Part shown: one piece after another, positions 1 to 9,144 of the stretch
Layout: each line of letters begins with the position of its first letter
How positions within the stretch are numbered: the stretch's first letter is position 1
Assembly: GCF_013839515.1 (NCBI RefSeq)
Contig: NZ_JACDNQ010000001.1
Coordinates: forward strand, 1 to 64,000
Length of the DNA stretch: 64,000 nucleotides
Reading direction: 5' to 3'
Source of the DNA: Natronomonas salinimetallica
GTDB taxonomy: Archaea > Halobacteriota > Halobacteria > Halobacteriales > Haloarculaceae
The notes under the pieces: generated by a model
What the model saw: the letters and a program-made list of their open reading frames with translations, nothing else
Told to the model about the DNA's origin: nothing
The model's database searches: none
Translations under genes and position numbers: made by a program

Positions 1-93
1 AGTTCCGAGAAATCGCGTTGATGTGTGTCGTCTATAACATCAAGCGAGCTGTGAAACCGTGAATTCCACCGCAGTATGGCGATTCAACACAGC
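1..93 (+). pseudogene. IS5-family transposase 3' remnant with right end
   Basis: The frame opening at base 3 reads FREIALMCVVYNIKRAVKP and then stops at 62, the usual C-terminus of haloarchaeal IS5-type transposases. The following bases to GATTCAACAC (about 93) closely match the sequence after another transposase tail at 37883-37910, so this is probably the right end of the element. The rest lies left of the window or is deleted. Confidence 0.75.
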
Positions 94-173
94 CGTCTAT
101 CCCTTGCAACACTCGATAGGCATGCGGGGCATTCGCCGCTGAACGTGCCGGAGAGGAGTCTGAATAGCCTTGA

Positions 174-431
174 AGGCCGTTCAAGAGTCCGCGTGGAAGT
201 TCACAGATTCTCCGGTTCACTCTGACTGAAGTTGAGTATGAGCGAGGTGAAATCGATTTCGAGCTTATCGACGGTAGCATACATCAAACCGTTACTCTCG
301 GATACGGGCGTGGGATCGGTGTAGCCGATACTGTTCGATGTTCGTCGTGTGAACGGGAGCTCACCGAACGCAACCCGCTTCAAACGATTTCGGATGGACT
401 CAAATGCCAGAGTTGTACCAAAGAGCGGTGA
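174..431 (+). pseudogene. Zinc-ribbon protein remnant, 5' truncated
   Basis: An open frame from 174 to the TGA at about 431 has no usable ATG. Its C-terminus holds two CxxC knuckles, CSSC and CQSC, separated by about 20 residues. This looks like the tail of a small zinc-ribbon protein whose start was lost when the neighbouring IS element rearranged. The function is unknown. Between about 432 and 610 I see no supportable gene. Confidence 0.35.
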
Positions 432-610
432 TATGGCGACCTCTCGATAGTTCAATAGAGCAAAGTCTCTGAGCGAATACAGCCAGCACACTGATTCGTC
501 GAGGAAGCCGCCGAACGAGCTGGATCTCCTGAACTGGAGGAAACGATCGAAATCAGAATATGCTGAAAAGATTCGAAACCTCGACGAAGTGGCGCTGTTA
601 GTCCTGGAGT

Positions 611-733
611 GTGGCGACTGCTCGGCCCATTTCATCGGCCTCTTCGCTGTGCGACATATCGTACGTCACGAGCGCTTTTTCAACCGCCTCATCAAGACTT
701 ATTCGCCAACCTAATTTTGACTCTTTTATTGCT
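611..733 (-). pseudogene. C-terminal coding fragment of unknown gene
   Basis: On the minus strand a 40-residue frame follows two stop codons (TGA TAA just after the ATPase stop) and ends at 611. It includes SLDEAVEKALVTYDM and ends ATLQD. The composition is protein-like but there is no start codon. It may be the tail of a deleted gene or simply an open stretch. Confidence 0.2.
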
Positions 734-750
734 TCTATTTTGAACGGTTA

Positions 751-2322
751 TCAGCAAAGCAGTAGATACAGCCAGTACGGCAGCTGGATGATCCCATCCC
801 CTATCTGCTGGATCGTCGTATTGTCGCCGACGGTATCGCCGGTGACGAGGAACCCGATCGGGGTCTCGTACGTCTCGAGGAACGCGTCCAAAGCCGCCCG
901 CTTGTCGTCGACGGGCGGCTGGTAGGCGAGGGCGACCGGAACCGGCGTGTCGTTGACCTCGAAGACGAAATCCACCGTCCCATGACGACTTTCCCAGTAT
1001 TCGACTGTGGGCTCAACGTCGTTCCCGTTGGCGGCGTTGACACCGTAGGCGAATCGCATCGTGTGATCGAACGCCGCGATCCGTGCGAGGTTCGCTTCCA
1101 CGTCCCGATCACGCAAAGCCGAGGTCGGCTCCCCGTCGGTAAACGCCGTGACGAGCCCTGTATCGCGAAGGTAGAGCCGGACCGAGCGCGGGCGGGCGTT
1201 GTCGTACTCCGTCGTCGCCGTCAGGAGATACAGTTCGGCCAGCGCCGACAGGTAGCTATCACGGATCGTTCGTCGGTCGACGTCGAACAACTCGACGAGT
1301 CGCTGATAGCGGACTGACTCCGTCGCTTGATTGCGGGCCGCCAGCGCACACACCCGCTCGAGATCAGCGATCGTCTTCACCGACTCGAAGGCGGGCACCT
1401 CACGATACAACGCGTGTCGGACGTCCCCGAGCAGGCGGTCGTACGCGGCGTCGTCGAGATCGCTTGCGTCCTCGATCGCTCCCTCCTGCGCATAACTCAG
1501 GATGCCGCCCATCGCGAGGTAGTGGACGACCTGTGACTGGATGCGTCGGGTGACGTCCGAGACGCGGTCGTGTTGATCCCGGATCGTCTCGACGAGCGCT
1601 GCCGGGTCGCCACCGTCGAGCGCCGCTGGCAGGCTCGAAGCCCCGCGTCGGATCGGCGTCGGGCTCACACGGCGGTCGGTGTCCTCTAACGATGGGTACA
1701 GCGTAAAGAGATAATCGCGGAACTTCTCCGGTAGGATCGGCTGGACGTCGTAATCGTCAGCAGCGACTCCGACGCGATCGAGTTCCCGCTCGAGTTGGCC
1801 GCCGGCGCTGGCTGTAACGACGACGTGGCGTCCGGGAACGGACTCGAGCGTCTCCGCCACCGCCGTTCCCCATCCTTCGATGGATCGCTTGGTGGGATGG
1901 TCGACCCGATGGACGTCGTCCAAGAGTAGAAAGTGCGGGTTGGGATCATCCAACCGACCCAGAACGCGGCTTTCGTAGTAGCGGATCGCCTGTTGGAGTT
2001 GGTCGTCGGACTGCAACTGATACAGCGGGTCGGCGTCGAAGGGGAGATAGCAGAACCGTTCGGGTGCGTCGCCGTCGGTCAGCCGATCGTAGATGAACTG
2101 CCGCAGCAGCGTCGTCTTCCCAACGCCGAACCGACCAGCCAAGCCGAGGACGGACTGATCTTCGAACTGGCTGCCCGCCGAGTCCGGGCGGGCGAGATGG
2201 TAGTAATCGCTCCGCCGTCTGGCCGGCAGCGTTGGCCCGATGGCGGTCGCGCCGTCGTCCCACCACGGATTGTGCTCCCGGAGCGCTCGAACGAGCGTAT
2301 CGTCGCCGACGTCGAAGCTCAT
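751..2322 (-). CDS. AAA+ ATPase with DUF4143-type C-terminus
   Basis: Predicted 523-residue P-loop ATPase. The Walker A motif GRFGVGKTT lies at residues 63-71 and a Walker B strand HFLLLDDVH at 130-138. The C-terminal part (about 400-523) resembles the nuclease-fold region of the AAA_14/DUF4143 family and ends PYWLYLLLC. Such ATPases are common on archaeal mobile DNA but their cellular role is poorly known. It is divergent from the vWA gene, with 268 bp between the two starts. It lies between IS remnants in an accessory block, so a role in defence or element maintenance is possible but inferred only from context. Confidence 0.85.
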   Translation of the reverse strand: MSFDVGDDTLVRALREHNPWWDDGATAIGPTLPARRRSDYYHLARPDSAGSQFEDQSVLGLAGRFGVGKTTLLRQFIYDRLTDGDAPERFCYLPFDADPLYQLQSDDQLQQAIRYYESRVLGRLDDPNPHFLLLDDVHRVDHPTKRSIEGWGTAVAETLESVPGRHVVVTASAGGQLERELDRVGVAADDYDVQPILPEKFRDYLFTLYPSLEDTDRRVSPTPIRRGASSLPAALDGGDPAALVETIRDQHDRVSDVTRRIQSQVVHYLAMGGILSYAQEGAIEDASDLDDAAYDRLLGDVRHALYREVPAFESVKTIADLERVCALAARNQATESVRYQRLVELFDVDRRTIRDSYLSALAELYLLTATTEYDNARPRSVRLYLRDTGLVTAFTDGEPTSALRDRDVEANLARIAAFDHTMRFAYGVNAANGNDVEPTVEYWESRHGTVDFVFEVNDTPVPVALAYQPPVDDKRAALDAFLETYETPIGFLVTGDTVGDNTTIQQIGDGIIQLPYWLYLLLC

Positions 2323-2590
2323 GTCGCCCCGATGGCTGCTGGGAGCTGTCTGTCCCGCGTGATAGACCGATTGGTCGGTCCCTCATACGGGCGTGCGATA
2401 CACACTATCGACATTACGTTGTTGTTTACAGACGCTCTAGTAGCATAACACTTCCCCTCGACGGAAGATTTAAACCAATAAGGCGCAAAGTAATGCGTGG
2501 GGTGGGTGGGAAAACGGCACCTCGATGCCGTTTTTGACACTACAACGCGCATGACCGCCCGGTTGGCGTCCGGGATACGACGCCTCTGCG
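2323..2590. promoter_or_regulatory. Divergent intergenic region with perfect 9-bp palindrome
   Basis: This region separates the ATPase and vWA starts. A perfect inverted repeat AAAACGGCA / TGCCGTTTT with a 6-base loop occupies 2511-2534, and a TTTAAA box lies near 2470. The palindrome could be an operator for either gene or a terminator-like hairpin; the T-run after its right arm fits the latter. Confidence 0.4.
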
Positions 2591-4663
2591 ATGAATACCA
2601 ACACAACAGCTCCAGACGGCGCGTGGGAGGAATTGACAGCGACGATCGTCGGTCGGCGTGTGATCGACTGCGACGGGACGCTCGTTCAACGGCTACTGGT
2701 TGAACGCGCGGACGGAACGGAGATGCCCGTGCTGGCTGGTTCGGCGACTTCGAAAGTTGCCGGGCTCGTTGCAGGCGAGCAGTACGTCTTGGCGGATGTC
2801 GTCTACTGTGAGACGAAGACGGAGCCAGCCCAAGAAGCGTGCCCGGATTGTGGCGGGGGGCTTCGCCGCGGTACCGCGCTGGATAGCTTCGATCCCAGCC
2901 TCCGGACGGCTGTCGACCGGCTGGATCTCGACGGCATGGTGGCGGTCGTTACGGATCAGACTCGTGTCTCCGAGGTGCAGCCGGACACTGAGGCTGAAAC
3001 TGACGACTGGATTCCAATGGAACCGTCGGCATCTCGGGGCGTTACTGGCCCCAAATTCGTCTGTGAGGACTGCGGGCAGTCGGTCGACGCACACCAGCTC
3101 CACGCGACGAACGAGTCGCTTTCCAGCGGTCCAACAGAGCAATTCCAACAGTCTTCATTTGCCGCCGATGACTCACTCGGGATGGCGACGGGTGGAGCCG
3201 CCGACGTGACGAACTTCCGGGAGAACATCCGAAGCGGGTACACGCCACAACCGGATGCGCTGGCGACCGAGGGGCTCTTCTACGACTACCACTTCCAGAC
3301 CGGCGGGACTGCCCCGGAGACGGATGCTTTGTTCGCCCCGCAGTACGCCTCGGCCCTCAGCGAGCATCCACTCACCGACGAGGTGGAACCGTACGTCGCC
3401 GTGGGTCTCGATTCGAACATCTCCGCCGCGGAGTTCGAGCGTCCAGATCTGGATCTCGTGGCGGTGCTCGATATCTCCGGGTCGATGGACAGCCAGTTCG
3501 ACCAGTACTACTACGACGAACACGGTCGCCGTCGCGAGACCGACGCCGGCGAGGAGACGAAACTCTCAGCCGCCGTCGACTCTCTCTGTGCGTTGACCGA
3601 GCAACTCGAGGCCGACGATCGACTCGGGGTCGTGCTCTACAACAATCGCTCCCACGTCGCGAAGCCGCTTCGTGACGTCGACGCGACGGATCTGCCGGCG
3701 ATCCGACGGCATCTTCGCGAGATCACGGCTGGTGGGGGCACGAACCTCGCCGATGGCTTCGAAGCCGCCTGGGAGCTGTTGGCGGACACGCCCGCTGAGG
3801 GCCGCGAGCAACGCGTCGTCTTCATGACGGATATGATGCCCAACGCGGGGGCCACCGACGAGGGCGAACTCACGTCGTTGTTCGCGGACGCTGCCAGTGC
3901 CGGCGTTCATACGACGTTCGTCGGGATGGGTCTCGACGAGAACGCCGATCTCGCTGCCGCGCTTTCGGGGATTCGGGGTGCGAATCACTACTTCGTGACC
4001 TCGGGCGAGGAGTTCCGACAGCGACTCGGCGCGGAGTTTGCCTACATGGTGACGCCGCTGGTGTACGACCTCGCGCTCGAACTCGACGCCGAGGGTTGTG
4101 CGATCGAAGCCGTTGCCGGGTCCCCCTCAGCCGACAGCGCAACGGGGCGACTCATGCACGTCGGGACGCTGTTCCCGTCGCCGAAGCAGGACGGCGAGAC
4201 CCGCGGCGGGATCGTTCTCGTCCGGTTGGATCGGGCCGCACTGACCGCCGATCTCGAGTTGGTCGCGTCGTGGACCGAACGGGATGGCGAGGCCTACAGC
4301 CAACGGCTTCGGATTGAGCTGCCAGATGCCCCCGAGTCGTACGCCCACGACGGCGTCCGGAAGGCGATCGCGCTCTCCCGGTATGCTCGTGAACTCCGCA
4401 GCTGGGCGGAGACCGTACGCACCGCGTCGGATCGGTCGGCTGCCGTCGACGACTGGCTGCTCGAGGACGGTCGAAGCGAGCACGAGCGCGACTCCGTGCC
4501 GCTGGCTGTTCCGGATGATGCTGCGGCCCGATTCCAGCGGCTTCGGGCGTATCTCGCCGACGAGATGGCGGCGCTTGGCGACGAAACGCTCCAGCAGGAA
4601 CTCAACCTGCTGACGAGGCTCTGTAGCGACACGGCGGTCGAGTTGTCTAAACGATCGGAGTAA
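2591..4663 (+). CDS. von Willebrand factor A domain protein with N-terminal zinc-binding module
   Basis: 690 residues. The N-terminal part carries two cysteine pairs, CPDC (84-87) and CEDC (158-161), which probably form one zinc site. The vWA domain starts near residue 285; its MIDAS motif DISGSM begins at D294, followed by the conserved Thr region GGGTNLADGF and a FMTDMMP strand. The C-terminal 200 residues look like a beta-rich region followed by helices. vWA proteins bind metal and partner proteins, often AAA+ ATPases, so a partnership with the adjacent ATPase is plausible. There is no signal peptide, which suggests a cytoplasmic protein. The exact function is unknown. Confidence 0.85.
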   Translation: MNTNTTAPDGAWEELTATIVGRRVIDCDGTLVQRLLVERADGTEMPVLAGSATSKVAGLVAGEQYVLADVVYCETKTEPAQEACPDCGGGLRRGTALDSFDPSLRTAVDRLDLDGMVAVVTDQTRVSEVQPDTEAETDDWIPMEPSASRGVTGPKFVCEDCGQSVDAHQLHATNESLSSGPTEQFQQSSFAADDSLGMATGGAADVTNFRENIRSGYTPQPDALATEGLFYDYHFQTGGTAPETDALFAPQYASALSEHPLTDEVEPYVAVGLDSNISAAEFERPDLDLVAVLDISGSMDSQFDQYYYDEHGRRRETDAGEETKLSAAVDSLCALTEQLEADDRLGVVLYNNRSHVAKPLRDVDATDLPAIRRHLREITAGGGTNLADGFEAAWELLADTPAEGREQRVVFMTDMMPNAGATDEGELTSLFADAASAGVHTTFVGMGLDENADLAAALSGIRGANHYFVTSGEEFRQRLGAEFAYMVTPLVYDLALELDAEGCAIEAVAGSPSADSATGRLMHVGTLFPSPKQDGETRGGIVLVRLDRAALTADLELVASWTERDGEAYSQRLRIELPDAPESYAHDGVRKAIALSRYARELRSWAETVRTASDRSAAVDDWLLEDGRSEHERDSVPLAVPDDAAARFQRLRAYLADEMAALGDETLQQELNLLTRLCSDTAVELSKRSE

Positions 4664-4979
4664 CACTCGTGATCACCTATCGCGACGGGCCCGCTGCTGC
4701 TCCGCACCTGAGCGTTAGCCGAAAACCTGCCTCGCCGAGGTCGAGTCGAGCACCACTCGGTGAGACGGGGAATCCGGCTGACGCCATCAGGCTGTGCCCC
4801 CGTCGCGAGGAGTCCGCCATCCCAGGTCTCGTCGACAGCATGGGGATGCACCTACTGTCTGGGATGAGTGACGGAACACGAGACGGCTCCGATTGTGGTG
4901 ATTGGGGGTGTCATAATGTGGTCAAAGGCATTGATGTCACCAACACGTATAATATGATTCACATGGATCGAGGTAACGT
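4664..4979 (+). promoter_or_regulatory. Intergenic region with leaderless promoter for the helicase gene
   Basis: These 316 bp contain no convincing gene. A TATA box TATAATAT at 4948-4955 sits 25-32 bp before the ATG at 4980, the spacing expected for an archaeal leaderless transcript. The helicase therefore probably has its own promoter. Confidence 0.55.
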
Positions 4980-7673
4980 ATGACTGGGTTGGGGGGCTAT
5001 GAGTACGAGTACAATTTCTTCGGAGAGTATCAGTCCGCTGTGCTCTCAAAACGGCCAGCGATCGAGCAACTCGTTTTGCTTGACGATGAGGTCGCCAACA
5101 AGATCATCATCTCCAGATATGAGGGGCCGGTTGACCCGGTTGAATGGGGTTATCTGGAAGAGTATTATAGCGGGCTTTTTGCTGATTTCATTACGGAGCG
5201 AATCGAGGGACTTGTCGATCCAACACCAGTCGATCGAAACCGCGAGCGCTTCCATCAGCTTCGGTCGGATATCGTTGCCCTCAATCGGAAACTCCCCGCG
5301 CAACGATCCGCTCGAGCCGATGTCCTTTCAGGGCCCGCCGAAACCGTCCTGTTGAAACATCTTCGTGAGCGCGGGTTCGATCCGAGCGCGCTCGACATCA
5401 CACACATCGGTCGCGGTGGGGGGCTATATTTGCTCGAGCTGTTTGTCACTGCTGCCCAGCAGGAAGCCTATGCCGAGCAATCCTTGCTACAGCCGCTATT
5501 GAACGAAGCTGCTGCTTTAGGAGATCTCACCAAAGCCGAGGCTCGTGAGCGGTTACGTGCTCCACTGTTGATGGTTTCACTGTGGGAGAATCAGGAAACC
5601 GGGCTCGATCGCTGGCAGCAAAATGACCGCGAGGGTATTCTCGAGATGGCGACGGCGACCGGTAAAACCGTCGCTGGGATCGCTGCGATCGCAGACGTCT
5701 GCGGAGCGTTCCCAGAACAATCGGAGTCGGCACGGACGGATGAGGCCCGGATCCTCGTGGTCGCCCACTCGAATGCGATTCTTAAACAGTGGGAGCGTGA
5801 GATCCAGGAGAAACTCGGGCTACCGATGCCAGCACACGACCCCGGCGAACGGGCCGCTGACGTGAGCTTCACCGATGGGCGAGTTGAGTTTCAGACCGCC
5901 CAATCACTGCTGCCGCGATATGACCGCGATTTGGCTGACGAATACGATCTCGTCATTTACGATGAAGTCCACCACTACGCCAACGAAAGCGGCTACGGAG
6001 CAGCGATTGCCCGACCAAATTACAAGGCTGCGATGGGGTTGTCGGCGACGATCGGGGACGACGCAAGCATGAAACGCCGGCAACTCACTGACTTGCTTGG
6101 CGACGTTGTGTACACCTACGGTGTTGAGCAGGCCCAGCGGGATGGAATCATCCCGGACTTCGACTGGACGGTTCATCCAACGCCGCTTGATCCCTATGAG
6201 CAAGAGGAGTGGGACGAGACCACAGACCGGATTTCTAACCAGTTCAAACGCCTCAAGCATGCGGATGCGACAACTGAATTGCTGGAACGACTCCCTGTCC
6301 CGTTCGTCGAACTTGAGGACCTCGGAGACTTCATTCGCGCCCACGAGGCGGCTGGCCGGACGCTATCCAACGATGCGATCCCGGAAGAATGGGAGAACCT
6401 CGCTGCGACGATCCACTCGCGAAGTTGGATCCGACACCGTTCACAGCCAAAAATCGATGATGCGGTTGCCCTCGCTGAAGAATATCTCGCGGATTCAGAC
6501 TCTCCGATCAAAATCGTTATTTTCGCGATGGACATCGAGACAGCGGATGAAATAGCCGACCGACTGTCGGGGACAACTGCCGACGTGTATCTCGCCCACT
6601 CGAAGCTAGAATCGTCGTCGCGGAAGACACGGCAGACCGTCCAGCGAAACATCGACGCGTTCAGCAGGTGTGACAACGGCGTCTTGATTTCGCCGAAGAT
6701 GCTTGACGAAGGGATTGATGTCCCCGACGCTGAGGTCGGCATCAACGTCGCCGGGACGAAGACTAAACTCCAATTGGTACAGCGAATGGGTCGAGTGCTT
6801 CGGAAACACGGCGAGCAGCGGCCTCACTTCCATCACTTCATCGCAATGCCGGAGGAAGGCGACTACGTCCCCGGGCTTGACTCGAAAGAGTACGTACAAG
6901 AACTCAATTGGGTCCGTGAACTCGGGGAGATGATCGGCGTTCAACCGGTTATTGATGATGCCGGTGTCGACAGCGAGCTCTTAGAGCGGGCTGAACAGCG
7001 TGGTCACGAACTGTGGGCGCAAGACCTGCTAGAGGACCTGGAGGTTGAAACTGTCCAAGGGAACGTCCAACTTGAGGAGCTCTTGAACGCACTCACCTTC
7101 GAGGCGACGACCGAGTTGCTGGCGACGCTAGATCTTGACGGCGCTCGTCTTGAACAGGATAACTGGCAGACGGCGATGGACCACCTCCGTGAATCCGAGA
7201 CGCTGCCCGTCGAAGGACTCCAGCGCGTCTGGTGGCTCTTCCCGCTGTATCGCGAACGTCCAAGCGAACTAGTGGAGCTACTTGAAGCTTCACGAGAGGC
7301 GCTGCAACCCGATGAAGACGAGGCGACGATAGACTCGGTGGCAAATGAGCAATCACTGACCGAGTTGGGGGATATCGATCTGGAAGCCGCTGAGAATGAG
7401 CCTCGGGCAGCATCCAACGATAGTGGAGGCAGAAACCCCTCGGAGGGTGCTTCAACGACACGCTCAGAGGCCCCCGAAACCTCGGTAGGAGCGGAGTCCA
7501 GCGACGGGTTGGGGCACGGTAGTGGGGGTAGTGAGCCTTCGTCAGCGCCATCTAGTGGCCAATCAGAGCCTCAGACGTCTGTAGAAACCAACGCCGATGA
7601 GGCGACTGAAAACAACGACAACGATAGCGATGGGATCGTCGGCCGAATCCGTGAATCACTATTTGGGGAGTAA
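4980..7673 (+). CDS. SF2 DEAD/DEAH-type helicase with long acidic tail
   Basis: 897 residues. An N-terminal region of about 200 residues has no recognised domain. The helicase core follows: motif I ATATGKT (to about 230), motif II DEVHH (328-332), motif III SATIGDD and motif VI QRMGRVLRKHG (from 601), an arrangement like Rad25/XPB-type and restriction-type helicases. The last 140 residues are low-complexity, rich in Ser, Glu, Gly and Asn, and end IVGRIRESLFGE. Codon use is less GC-extreme than in the core genome and the gene sits directly before an IS5 remnant. The family often works in DNA repair or phage defence; which applies here cannot be read from sequence. Confidence 0.9.
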   Translation: MTGLGGYEYEYNFFGEYQSAVLSKRPAIEQLVLLDDEVANKIIISRYEGPVDPVEWGYLEEYYSGLFADFITERIEGLVDPTPVDRNRERFHQLRSDIVALNRKLPAQRSARADVLSGPAETVLLKHLRERGFDPSALDITHIGRGGGLYLLELFVTAAQQEAYAEQSLLQPLLNEAAALGDLTKAEARERLRAPLLMVSLWENQETGLDRWQQNDREGILEMATATGKTVAGIAAIADVCGAFPEQSESARTDEARILVVAHSNAILKQWEREIQEKLGLPMPAHDPGERAADVSFTDGRVEFQTAQSLLPRYDRDLADEYDLVIYDEVHHYANESGYGAAIARPNYKAAMGLSATIGDDASMKRRQLTDLLGDVVYTYGVEQAQRDGIIPDFDWTVHPTPLDPYEQEEWDETTDRISNQFKRLKHADATTELLERLPVPFVELEDLGDFIRAHEAAGRTLSNDAIPEEWENLAATIHSRSWIRHRSQPKIDDAVALAEEYLADSDSPIKIVIFAMDIETADEIADRLSGTTADVYLAHSKLESSSRKTRQTVQRNIDAFSRCDNGVLISPKMLDEGIDVPDAEVGINVAGTKTKLQLVQRMGRVLRKHGEQRPHFHHFIAMPEEGDYVPGLDSKEYVQELNWVRELGEMIGVQPVIDDAGVDSELLERAEQRGHELWAQDLLEDLEVETVQGNVQLEELLNALTFEATTELLATLDLDGARLEQDNWQTAMDHLRESETLPVEGLQRVWWLFPLYRERPSELVELLEASREALQPDEDEATIDSVANEQSLTELGDIDLEAAENEPRAASNDSGGRNPSEGASTTRSEAPETSVGAESSDGLGHGSGGSEPSSAPSSGQSEPQTSVETNADEATENNDNDSDGIVGRIRESLFGE

Positions 7674-7801
7674 CTGGATCTCGGCCTCAAATCTATAGGA
7701 GGAGCAGTCCGAGTGCCTCGGGGTCGTACGGAAGACGACGTCTTCCGTGATGACGAGAGACGGCGTCTCTCGAACCACTTGCCCCCGAGGTACCTCACGA
7801 G
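7674..7801. other. Gap with two short palindromes before the IS fragment
   Basis: The 128 bp after the helicase contain GAAGACGACGTCTTC and GAGAGACGGCGTCTCTC, two adjacent short palindromes. They could be a terminator or part of the eroded IS element. No gene is seen. Confidence 0.3.
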
Positions 7802-8062
7802 ATGAGTATCGATCGGCTGGAGACGATGCCGCCAATTCTGGAAATAATCGGCTTTGAGCCCGATGATCTCCCGCACCCATCAACGTTGAATAAGTGGCTC
7901 GATACGATCGTGACACAGATCCGGAGAGTGCCGCTGCGCCACTCGGCGCGGCTGCACGATCCCTCGCCACATGTCGCCGTTGACGCGACCCACTACGAAC
8001 GGTCACCGGAGAGCAAACACCACTGCGACCGCACCGATTACTCCGCCTCACTGGCGGTATAG
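7802..8062 (+). pseudogene. IS5-family transposase internal fragment
   Basis: The 86-residue frame contains HPSTLNKWLD, ARLHDPSPHVAVDATHYER and CDRTDY, which match the N-terminal to middle part of haloarchaeal IS5-type transposases, including the first catalytic Asp in AVDAT. Normal similarity ends after DRTDY and a stop follows within seven residues. The true N-terminus and the whole C-terminal catalytic half are missing. It marks the right border of the accessory block. Confidence 0.8.
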
Positions 8063-8099
8063 CGCCGCCGTACTGTGCGCCAACGCCGTTTCAGCCACG

Positions 8100-8939
8100 T
8101 TATGCGCCGTGGAGTTCCCGGACCCGCTCGACGTTCCAGGCGAAGGACTTGCCGTCCTCCGTCGGCGTCTCCAGGACGAACGGGACGTCGGCGACGGCGT
8201 CGTGATTTATGAAGGCAGTCATTCCCTCCTCGCCGATCAGCCCCTCCCCGATGTGGGCATGTTCGTCCTTGTTCGTCCCGCAGCCGTGTTTCGAGTCGTT
8301 GAGATGGACGTACTCGAGGTGCTCGATACCGACGACATCGTCGAACTGCGCGAACGTCTCGTCGACTCCCTCCGGCGTCGAGAGGTCGTAGCCCGCCGCA
8401 AAGAGATGCGCCGTATCGAGACAGACGTCGAGGTCCAGTTCACAGCGCTCGAGGACGCCGGCCAGCTCCTCGAAGGAGCCGCCGAGTTTCGTCCCGCTCC
8501 CGGCGTCGGACTCGATGAGCACCGTCACGCCGTCGGGGACGTCGAGTTCCGCCAGCGCCGAAGCGGCGTTGTCGAGGCCACCCTCGACGCCCGCGCCGGT
8601 GTGTGCACCCAGATGGACGTTGACGTAGGGGACGCCGAGCCTGGCCGCCGCGTCGACCTCGGCCTGCATCGAGGCGATGGACTTCTGCCGGAGGCCCTCC
8701 TTCGGCGTACAGAGGTTCACGAGGTAGGAGCTGTGGATGACCCACGGGCCGACGCCGCTCTCCGCCGAGCGTTCGCGGAACCGCTCGGCCTCGTCGTTGT
8801 CGATGGCCGGTTCCTGCCAGACCCGGGGGGAGTGCGTGAAAATCTGGCCGCAGTTGCCGCCGTACTCGAGTTGCTCTTCGACCGCGTTGTGGACGCCCCC
8901 GGCAACGGAGGCGTGGGCACCGATCCGAAACATATCCAC
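8100..8939 (-). CDS. nfo: Endonuclease IV (AP endonuclease)
   Basis: 279 residues, normal for the family. It incises DNA 5' to abasic sites during base-excision repair. The TIM-barrel family signatures [12 protein letters not shown] and HLNDSK are present along with GAHASVAGG at the N-terminus, and the metal-binding His, Asp and Glu positions appear intact. The second Met (residue 3, MFRIGAHAS) is an alternative start. It is followed upstream, on the same strand, by the lipoate-ligase family gene, with a G-rich tandem repeat between them. Confidence 0.93.
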   Translation of the reverse strand: MDMFRIGAHASVAGGVHNAVEEQLEYGGNCGQIFTHSPRVWQEPAIDNDEAERFRERSAESGVGPWVIHSSYLVNLCTPKEGLRQKSIASMQAEVDAAARLGVPYVNVHLGAHTGAGVEGGLDNAASALAELDVPDGVTVLIESDAGSGTKLGGSFEELAGVLERCELDLDVCLDTAHLFAAGYDLSTPEGVDETFAQFDDVVGIEHLEYVHLNDSKHGCGTNKDEHAHIGEGLIGEEGMTAFINHDAVADVPFVLETPTEDGKSFAWNVERVRELHGA

Positions 8940-8995
8940 AGTCGGTGGAGACGGTCAATAGGGGCTTCGGATCCGGCACCGTCGCTTTCTCACCG

Positions 8996-9091
8996 CCCCG
9001 TTCCCCTCCCGTCCGGCCACCCCGTTCCCCTCCCGTCCGGCCACCCCGTTCCCCTCCCGTCCGGCCACCCCGTTCCCCTCCCGTCCGGCCA
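8996..9091. repeat. Four 24-bp tandem repeats, G-rich on the minus strand
   Basis: Four identical 24-bp units (8996-9019, 9020-9043, 9044-9067, 9068-9091) are followed by a partial fifth. On the minus strand each unit carries GGGAGGGGAACGGGG, so the array could form G-quadruplexes. It lies between the 3' end of the lipoate-ligase family gene and the start of nfo, both transcribed on that strand. Confidence 0.9.
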
Positions 9092-9144
9092 CCCCGCTCC
9101 GTCCCATCCATCCTCCCCCGGGGCCTGCGGACGACCCCCAGCCG

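Noticed and set aside
8996..9091. Possible CRISPR array
   Set aside because: The 24-bp units are contiguous with no spacers, and no cas genes are in the window.
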